The notes under the pieces were generated by a model. That model saw only the letters and a program-made list of their open reading frames with translations. It ran no database searches and was not told the DNA's origin. This document shows positions 30,874-35,392 of a stretch of DNA of 35,392 bases, piece after piece. This DNA comes from Actinomycetota bacterium. Its GTDB lineage: Bacteria; Actinomycetota; Acidimicrobiia; Acidimicrobiales; Acidimicrobilacustridaceae. Where the stretch lies: assembly GCA_009703925.1 (NCBI GenBank), contig WLFD01000007.1, forward strand, positions 1 through 35,392. Direction: 5' to 3'. Numbering within the stretch: position 1 is the first letter of the stretch; every line of letters begins with the position of its first letter. The position numbers and the translations under genes were made by a program.

Positions 30874-31701
30874 ATGAGGGTCGACTCGACTGACGGTGTC
30901 GAACTCGAGGTCCACGATCTCGGAGGTGACGGTCCTCCGTTGCTTCTCGTCCACGCGACCGGGTTCCACGGACTCGTGTGGGAACCACTTGCATCACATC
31001 TCACCGGGTTCCGACGCTGGTCGATCGACATGCGCGCCCACGGCGATTCCACGACACCGCTCGGGCGTCCCCTCGAGTGGGACGGTTTCGCCGACGATGT
31101 TCTGGCCGTTGTCGACGCCCTCGGACTGGATCGCCCCTTCGCCGTCGGCCATTCCAAAGGTGGAGCGGCACTGCTGCTCGCCGAACAGCGCCGCCCGGGA
31201 ACATTCCGCTCCCTGTACTGCTGGGAGCCGGTTGTCATGCCTCCGGAGATCGCACTCGGCCACCAGCCCGACAACCCGCTTTCGAACGGGGCTCGGCGGC
31301 GACGCCCGACCTTCGCCAGCCATGACGAGGCCTTCGAGAACTACGCGGCGAAGCCTCCGTTCAGCGGACTCGATCCGGCGGCACTTCGCGCCTACGTCGA
31401 TCACGGTTTCGCCACTGCCGAGGACGGCACGGTCACGCTCAAGTGTCGGCCCGAGGACGAAGCCGACGTGTACGCCCACGGATCCGCCCATCAGGCTTTC
31501 CAGTTCCTCGATCTCGTGCGCTGCCCCGTCACCATCGCCCTGGGGGCGGAAGACACCGTTCCGGCCATCTTCGGCCGCCCCATCGCCGACGCGCTGCCGG
31601 CCGGTCGCATCGAGTCCCATCCCGAGCTCGGCCATTTCGGCCCGCTCGAGAATCCCGGGATCGTCGCCGCATCGATCCTGGCGGCCTTCGCCACCGACTG
31701 A
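30874..31701 (+). CDS. Alpha/beta hydrolase
   Basis: From ATG 30874 the protein is 275 aa with the classical alpha/beta-hydrolase layout. The nucleophile elbow is GHSKGG (Ser94), the oxyanion region is LLVHATGFHG, the acid is in LGAEDTVP and the catalytic His in ELGHFGPLE. A cap region lies at about residues 120-200. Substrate is unknown; an ester or thioester hydrolase is likely given neighbouring acyl-CoA genes. AGGTGG lies eight bases before ATG 30874, favouring it over the GTG three codons earlier. There is no sign of a signal peptide. Confidence 0.92.
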   Translation: MRVDSTDGVELEVHDLGGDGPPLLLVHATGFHGLVWEPLASHLTGFRRWSIDMRAHGDSTTPLGRPLEWDGFADDVLAVVDALGLDRPFAVGHSKGGAALLLAEQRRPGTFRSLYCWEPVVMPPEIALGHQPDNPLSNGARRRRPTFASHDEAFENYAAKPPFSGLDPAALRAYVDHGFATAEDGTVTLKCRPEDEADVYAHGSAHQAFQFLDLVRCPVTIALGAEDTVPAIFGRPIADALPAGRIESHPELGHFGPLENPGIVAASILAAFATD

Positions 31702-31738
31702 GCCCCCGTTCGGGCGGCGGGCTGTCGCAGTAGGTGCG

Positions 31739-31744
31739 TAGCCT
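31739..31744 (+). promoter_or_regulatory. -10 box TAGCCT, leaderless start of the RecB-like nuclease gene
   Basis: TAGCCT is followed by exactly six bases and ATG 31751. This is the same hexamer and spacing as before the MptB-like gene. Confidence 0.5.
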
Positions 31745-31750
31745 CGGCTC

Positions 31751-32614
31751 ATGGCTCTCGAACTACCCACGTCGCTCTCACCGTCCAAGGTCTCGTCGTT
31801 CACCGACTGCGCCCTCGCCTTCCGGTTCGCCTCGATCGATCGCATCCCGCAGGCGCCCACAGCGGCGATGGTCAAGGGAACACTCGTCCATTCTGCGCTC
31901 GAGCGGTTGTTTGCCCTCGATCCCGCCGAACGCAATCTGCCAAACGCGCACCTGTGCCTGGCCGATGCGCGCGTGGCCATCGAAGCCGATCCCGAATGGA
32001 TCGAGCTCGCGCTCGACGATCAACTCGAACCCAAATTCATGGCCGAGGCCGCAACGCTCGTCGACAAGTACTTCCAACTCGAGGACCCGTCCACGATCAC
32101 GCCGGTCGGCCTCGAGATGCAACTCGAATTCGATCTCGACGGCATCTTCCTGCGCGGCATCATCGATCGCCTCGAGGAGAACGCAGCCGGTGAACTCATC
32201 ATCACCGATTACAAGACCGGCCGGGCACCCGCCCCGGCCTTCCAGAAGGCCCGCCTCGGCGGCGTGCACTTCTATTCACTCCTGTGTGAACGCGTTCTAG
32301 GTCGTCGACCCGCGAAGGTCCAGCTTCTCTTCCTCGGGCAACCGGTGGTCATCGACACCGTCCCGACCGACCAGTCGACGCGACAGCTCGAGAACAAACT
32401 GCGGGCGGTCTGGTCGGCCATCGAGACCGGATGCGAACGCGAGGACTTCCGACCCAAGCCGTCCAAGCTCTGCTCGTGGTGCGATTACCAGAAATGGTGC
32501 CCCGAGTTCGGGGGCGATCCTTCCCTGGCCCGGGCCGAGTCCGAAGCCTTGCGGGAACAGGCCAAGGCGGCCACCGCGGCCCTCACGGACGGGGCAGCGG
32601 TAGCGCTCCCCTAG
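31751..32614 (+). CDS. RecB-family PD-(D/E)XK nuclease with Fe-S cluster cysteines
   Basis: A 287-aa stand-alone nuclease of the RecB/Cas4-like superfamily (PDDEXK_1). The start PTSLSPSKVSSFTDCALAFRF is typical and supplies Cys20. The active site is seen in FLRGIIDRLEENAAG and ELIITDYKTGRAP (Asp and Asp-Tyr-Lys), followed by the QxxxY-like helix GGVHFYSLLCERVLG. The C-terminal CSWCDYQKWCPEF gives three more cysteines, so a [4Fe-4S] cluster is expected as in AddB and Cas4. It would act on DNA ends in repair. No CRISPR array or cas gene is near, so it is not a Cas4. The stop TAG is part of the -10 box of the next gene. Confidence 0.92.
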   Translation: MALELPTSLSPSKVSSFTDCALAFRFASIDRIPQAPTAAMVKGTLVHSALERLFALDPAERNLPNAHLCLADARVAIEADPEWIELALDDQLEPKFMAEAATLVDKYFQLEDPSTITPVGLEMQLEFDLDGIFLRGIIDRLEENAAGELIITDYKTGRAPAPAFQKARLGGVHFYSLLCERVLGRRPAKVQLLFLGQPVVIDTVPTDQSTRQLENKLRAVWSAIETGCEREDFRPKPSKLCSWCDYQKWCPEFGGDPSLARAESEALREQAKAATAALTDGAAVALP

Positions 32615-32617
32615 CAT
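32612..32617 (+). promoter_or_regulatory. -10 box TAGCAT overlapping the nuclease stop codon
   Basis: TAGCAT begins with the TAG stop of the RecB-like gene and is followed by seven bases and GTG 32625 of the PAP2 gene. A leaderless transcript would therefore start ten bases after the upstream stop. Confidence 0.5.
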
Positions 32618-32624
32618 CGGGGGC

Positions 32625-33290
32625 GTGAGCCCCACAGAACTGCCCGAGTCTCCCCTGCCCCCCGAAGGCGTGATCGACGCCGCCCTCGAGGCCTTCGAGC
32701 ACAACCATCCGGGTCTGCCACTCCCCCATCATCAGACCGAGCCACCCCACGTCCTCGGCCCCATCGCCCGCTTCGACGATCTTGTCGACGGCTGGTTCGA
32801 CCGACTCCGCGGCACCGAACCGACCGACCGGATCATGTACGCACTCACCGAACTCGGTGACTTCGGTCTGATCTGGGTGCTGCTGGCCTTCGCCCGCGGA
32901 CTCCGGTCCGAAGAAGATGCACGCGCCGCATGGCGCCTCGCTGCCGCCCTCGGCGTCGAATCGGTGATCATCAACGGCGTGATCAAGAGCCAGTTCAAAC
33001 GCGAACGGCCGGTCGTCCAGGAACCGCGCCCCCACAAGATGCGCATCCCGCTCACCACCAGTTTCCCGAGCGGTCACTCAAGCACCGCCATGGTTGCCGG
33101 CATACTCCTCACACAGAAGTCCGGTCGTCCCCTCAAAACGGCGATCTTCGGACTCGGTGGCCTCGTCGCCCTCAGCCGCGTGCACGTCAAGATCCACCAC
33201 GCCTCGGATGTCGCCGGAGGCCTCGCGGTCGGCATCGGACTCGGTGCCGCCGCACGGGCGCTCTGGCCGCTCTATCGACGCCATTCCTGA
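32625..33290 (+). CDS. PAP2 family phosphatase (membrane)
   Basis: A 221-aa protein with the full type-2 phosphatidic acid phosphatase triad: KSQFKRERP (Kx6RP), FPSGHSS (PSGH) and SRVHVKIHHASD (SRx5Hx3D). A soluble N-terminal region of about 65 residues precedes four to five hydrophobic segments. PAP2 enzymes dephosphorylate lipid phosphates such as phosphatidate, undecaprenyl or other polyprenyl diphosphates, with the active site outside the membrane. The substrate is open; polyprenyl-phosphate recycling would fit the glycosyltransferases in the window. GTG 32625 is the leaderless position from the TAGCAT box. Confidence 0.94.
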   Translation: MSPTELPESPLPPEGVIDAALEAFEHNHPGLPLPHHQTEPPHVLGPIARFDDLVDGWFDRLRGTEPTDRIMYALTELGDFGLIWVLLAFARGLRSEEDARAAWRLAAALGVESVIINGVIKSQFKRERPVVQEPRPHKMRIPLTTSFPSGHSSTAMVAGILLTQKSGRPLKTAIFGLGGLVALSRVHVKIHHASDVAGGLAVGIGLGAAARALWPLYRRHS

Positions 33291-33374
33291 CCACTGCCGG
33301 GTTCACGGGGCCGGACTCCACGCCCCGACAGCGCCGAGCGGAATACTCCCCCAACCAGACAGGTTCACCTCGAC

Positions 33375-33974
33375 ATGACACTCTCGTTCGCAGTCACCTG
33401 GGACTACCGGTGCCCGTTCGCCCGCATCGTGCACAGCCATGTTGTCGAAGGCCTGCTCGACGGCGCCGACTGGGACGTCACCTTCGTTCCGTTCTCCCTC
33501 GGACAGGTCCATGTCGAGGAGGGCGACGCCCCAATCTGGGAACGCCCGCAGGACGACACGGGATTGCTCGCGCTGCAGGCCGCTGTCGTCGTGCGCGACA
33601 CGGTTCCCGACCTCTTCCCCGCCGTTCACCGGTCGCTGTTCGAGGCCCGGCATGCCGAGGGTGCCCAACTGCGCGACGAATCGGTGCTGCGCACGGTCCT
33701 CGGAGCCCACGAGATCGACGTCGATTCCGTCTTCGTCGAAGTGGCCTCCGGCCGACCACTCGAAACGATCCGCATCGAACACACTGCAGCGGCCACCGAT
33801 CTGGACGTCTGGGGTGTCCCGACATTCATGGCCGAGGGCAGAGCGGCATTCGTGCGACTCATGGATCTCCCGGTCGACGGCGCCGATGCACGACGAAACG
33901 TCGAGCAGGTCGTCGACATGCTCACCGGATGGTCATCGCTCAACGAGTTCAAGCACACCAGCCTCGATCGCTGA
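33375..33974 (+). CDS. DsbA-family (FrnE/HCCA-isomerase-like) thioredoxin-fold protein
   Basis: The 199-aa product has the thioredoxin-like DsbA layout with a helical insertion. The start MTLSFAVTWDYRCPFARIVH puts CPFA at the redox position, so the second Cys of CxxC is missing. The cis-Pro loop is WGVPTFMAEG. A classic two-cysteine disulfide oxidase is excluded; a glutathione- or mycothiol-dependent transferase/isomerase role is possible. No signal peptide is present, so it is cytoplasmic. It follows the PAP2 gene by 84 bp with only a weak AGG before ATG 33375 and no TANNNT box at the usual distance. Three 17-bp repeats and a terminator follow its stop. Confidence 0.85.
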   Translation: MTLSFAVTWDYRCPFARIVHSHVVEGLLDGADWDVTFVPFSLGQVHVEEGDAPIWERPQDDTGLLALQAAVVVRDTVPDLFPAVHRSLFEARHAEGAQLRDESVLRTVLGAHEIDVDSVFVEVASGRPLETIRIEHTAAATDLDVWGVPTFMAEGRAAFVRLMDLPVDGADARRNVEQVVDMLTGWSSLNEFKHTSLDR

Positions 33975-33985
33975 TCCTCCCGGTC

Positions 33986-34027
33986 TCGAAAAGCCTCCGC
34001 AATCGAAAAGCTCCTGCAATCGAAAAG
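33986..34027 (+). repeat. Three TCGAAAAG units with a 17-bp period
   Basis: TCGAAAAG occurs at 33986-33993, 34003-34010 and 34020-34027, exactly 17 bp apart, with partly shared flanks (GCAATCGAAAAGCTCCT-like). The last copy runs into the left arm of the terminator stem at 34024. Confidence 0.7.
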
Positions 34028-34056
34028 GCGCACGACCCGATGGGCCGTGCGCCTTT
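34024..34056 (+). terminator. Rho-independent terminator after the DsbA-like gene
   Basis: AAAGGCGCACG (34024-34034) pairs with CGTGCGCCTTT (34046-34056), an 11-bp perfect stem; inside, CCC/GGG can also pair. The sequence CTTTCTTCGTTT completes the T-rich tail on the plus strand. On the minus strand the A-rich TCGAAAAG repeats supply a T-rich tail (CTTTTCGATTGC), so it can also serve the 56-aa gene. Confidence 0.85.
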
Positions 34057-34101
34057 CTTCGTTTCATGGTCGGTCCGAATGCCGGACCGGATATTGAACG
34101 G

Positions 34102-34272
34102 TCAGTTCTGGACGAGCAGACCTGCGTCGTGCGACAGGATCGAACGGACATCGAGCAACAGGTCGGAGACCTCGTTGGTGCTCACGAGTTCGCGATGAAG
34201 CATTTCGCCAAGCGCCTGATCGATGATCGTCAGTGCTTCGGTGATCGTGTCCAGTTCGTGAGTCTCAGTCAT
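34102..34272 (-). CDS. Small hypothetical protein, 56 aa (not in the ORF track)
   Basis: The ORF is too short for the track. It encodes 56 residues beginning MTETHELDTITEALTIIDQA and ending ILSHDAGLLVQN, an acidic, mostly helical protein with regularly spaced Leu/Ile, probably a two-helix hairpin. Support for a real gene is strong: AGGAG lies six bases before the ATG, the frame has normal codon bias (GC-rich third positions), and a terminator lies about 45 bp beyond the stop. It has a leader of unknown length that includes a UUCG hairpin. It is divergent from the second LLM gene. No family is recognised and no function is proposed. Confidence 0.7.
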   Translation of the reverse strand: MTETHELDTITEALTIIDQALGEMLHRELVSTNEVSDLLLDVRSILSHDAGLLVQN

Positions 34273-34288
34273 CGTGTCTCCTGTCGTG

Positions 34289-34302
34289 ACCGGCGAACCG
34301 GT
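34289..34302 (-). promoter_or_regulatory. UUCG-loop hairpin in the leader of the 56-aa gene
   Basis: In the transcript sense the sequence is ACCGG-UUCG-CCGGU, a 5-bp stem with a UUCG tetraloop, ending about 16 nt before the ATG and just upstream of the AGGAG (34278-34282). It could keep the ribosome site open or act as a small regulatory or stability element. Role is inferred. Confidence 0.45.
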
Positions 34303-34445
34303 GGTGTCAGTCTGATTGTTCCAACTTGGTCAAACACTGCTGCTTTACTGCTGAACGCATCGTAGGGGTACGGGCGTGCAATCCGTTGGTCAATAACCCG
34401 ATTTCTTCCATGAACTTCCCGTTTCGCACTGTCACCCCGTCGCAG

Positions 34446-34451
34446 TAGCGT
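34446..34451 (+). promoter_or_regulatory. -10 box TAGCGT (with possible -35 TTCGCA) of the second LLM gene
   Basis: TAGCGT lies eight bases before ATG 34460. TTCGCA at 34423-34428 matches TTGACA at four of six positions with a 17-bp spacer, making this one of the few starts here with a visible -35 candidate. Confidence 0.45.
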
Positions 34452-34459
34452 CGCTTTCC

Positions 34460-35392
34460 ATGACGCCAGCCGCACCCGAGATGGGTGTCACCTATGCGAG
34501 CTTCTCCGCCCTCGGGATGCAATCCGGATTCACCGGAGCGCAGTGGTCCGCCGAACTGGGCTTTTCCTCGTTCTGGGTCGCCGAGACCACGGGTCCTGAG
34601 GCGTTCGCCACACTCGCCGCCATCGGAGCAGCCCAGCCCTCGCTCGCCCTCGGTACCGGGGTGCTGGCGATCCAGTTGCGCACTCCCGGCCTCGCCGCCA
34701 TGGGCGCCGCGACCCTTCAGGCGCTCCAACCCGACCGCGACATCCTCCTCGGCATCGGCATCTCGTCTCCGGCCGTCGTCTCCCGTTGGCACGGTGCCGA
34801 CTACGGCGACCGCCCCATGGCCCAGATGCGCGAGTACCTCACGCTCCTGCGTCAGTGCCTGAGCGGCGAAAAGGTCGACTTCGCCGGCGACTACTACTCG
34901 GTCAAGGGTTTCCGGCTCGGGGTCCGTCTCGATGAACGCCGTCCCAAGATCATCCTTGCGGCCCTCAATCCCAAGATGCTCCGCATGGCCGGCGAACTCG
35001 CCGACGGGGTCCTGCTCAACTACCTGCCGGCCACCCACGTTTCGTGGTCCGTCGAACAGGTGCGGGCCGGTGGCGACGCCACGATCTACGGCTATGTGCA
35101 TGTCGGTGTCACCGATCCCGAACCCCATCGCGACCTTGCCCGGCGCGACCTGTTCTCGTACATCGTCGTCGATTCCTATGCCGCCAACTTCGCCCGCGCC
35201 GGGTTCGCCGACGAGGTCGGAGCCGTCCGCGAATGCCATGCCGCCGGCAACCGCGAAGCGGCCCTCGCCGCCGTATCCGATCGCATGGTCGACGCCATCG
35301 ACATTCTCGGCACCCGCCAACATGTCCACGATTCGGTCAAGGCCTACGCCGACGCCGGGGTCGATGTCCCGATCATCATGCCGATGCCCTGG
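34460..35392 (+). CDS. LLM-class F420-dependent oxidoreductase, second copy (partial, C-terminus beyond window)
   Basis: This gene is missing from the plus-strand track because its stop is outside the window. From ATG 34460 the open frame gives 311 residues, beginning MTPAAPEMGVTYASFSALGM. LLM marks are LGFSSFWVAETTGPEAFATL, LGTGVLAIQLRTPGLAAMGA, DILLGIGISSPAVVSRWHGA, LRQCLSGEKVDFAGDYYSV, PKIILAALNPKMLRMAGELA and the late AYADAGVDVPIIMPMP, which is close to the usual C-terminus. The substrate is unknown. It differs clearly from the LLM enzyme at 28.4 kb, so the two are not recent duplicates. The antisense ORFs at 34307-35329 are shadows. Confidence 0.92.
   Translation, partial: MTPAAPEMGVTYASFSALGMQSGFTGAQWSAELGFSSFWVAETTGPEAFATLAAIGAAQPSLALGTGVLAIQLRTPGLAAMGAATLQALQPDRDILLGIGISSPAVVSRWHGADYGDRPMAQMREYLTLLRQCLSGEKVDFAGDYYSVKGFRLGVRLDERRPKIILAALNPKMLRMAGELADGVLLNYLPATHVSWSVEQVRAGGDATIYGYVHVGVTDPEPHRDLARRDLFSYIVVDSYAANFARAGFADEVGAVRECHAAGNREAALAAVSDRMVDAIDILGTRQHVHDSVKAYADAGVDVPIIMPMPW

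Noticed and set aside
31703-31713. CCCG-TTC-GGG hairpin after the alpha/beta hydrolase
   Set aside because: It is too short and lacks a T-tract. GC-rich DNA produces many such stems by chance.
31751-32614. Cas4 nuclease as a hint of CRISPR
   Set aside because: The four-Cys nuclease pattern is shared with RecB/AddB-type proteins. No direct-repeat array or other cas gene is present in the window.
32930-34198. 422-aa plus-strand ORF
   Set aside because: It is a frame-shifted shadow of the PAP2 and DsbA-like genes with Arg/Pro-rich composition, and it runs through the terminator at 34024-34056.

Overview
The window looks like chromosomal DNA of a high-GC actinobacterium, most likely an Acidimicrobiia-type lineage (Ilumatobacter/Microthrix-like). 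The support is a strong G/C bias at third codon positions, two F420-type luciferase-like oxidoreductases, an MptB-like polyprenol-dependent mannosyltransferase, a P450-type [3Fe-4S] ferredoxin, several acyl-CoA enzymes, and a bL37-like mini ribosomal protein. The lineage is inferred; only the actinobacterial character is well supported. I count 38 protein genes, two of them cut by the window ends. I see no tRNA, rRNA, CRISPR array, transposase, integrase or phage gene. No gene-free stretch exceeds 300 bp; the longest is about 187 bp (34273-34459).

Layout. 1-2 kb: DUF192 protein (partial), ychF, then a divergent bL37-queF pair. 2-5 kb: an SGNH hydrolase/MBOAT pair that probably O-acylates an exported glycan, with a divergent unknown gene. 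5.4-12 kb: dienoyl-CoA isomerase and an adenosine-kinase-like PfkB enzyme, divergent from pepN plus a GT87 glycosyltransferase. 11-18 kb (minus strand): CorA channel, MptB-like mannosyltransferase, membrane-anchored GltB-like FMN protein, YhhN, NUDIX, ferredoxin reductase and ferredoxin. 18-23 kb: CoA-transferase, an LPG-synthase-TM-like membrane protein, an amidohydrolase-fold protein that seems to lack its metal ligands, and an acyl-CoA dehydrogenase. 22.8-28 kb: a chagasin-like lipoprotein, two DUF983 paralogues around DUF2332 and NUDIX, a geranylgeranyl-reductase-type flavoprotein, and a nitronate-monooxygenase-like enzyme. 28-35 kb: LLM oxidoreductase, a small SH3-like protein, MFE-2-type SDR, alpha/beta hydrolase, Fe-S RecB-type nuclease, PAP2 phosphatase, DsbA-like protein, an untracked 56-residue protein, and a second LLM oxidoreductase (partial).

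Theme. The functional bias is acyl-CoA/isoprenoid catabolism with its redox partners, plus cell-envelope glycan and lipid work, in small operons with short or overlapping junctions. The most consistent signal outside the coding regions is a TANNNT (-10) box placed 6-9 nt before the start codon of 18 of the 38 genes. This points to widespread leaderless or near-leaderless transcription. It includes one 23-bp intergenic region where two opposite -10 boxes share the same TA and serve two divergent GTG-start genes.

I did not find a clearly undescribed multi-gene defence or mobile system here. The best leads are the leaderless and bidirectional promoters, the mini ribosomal protein next to queF, the metal-site-less amidohydrolase, the chagasin-like lipoprotein, the small 56-residue gene, and the paired DUF983 genes.
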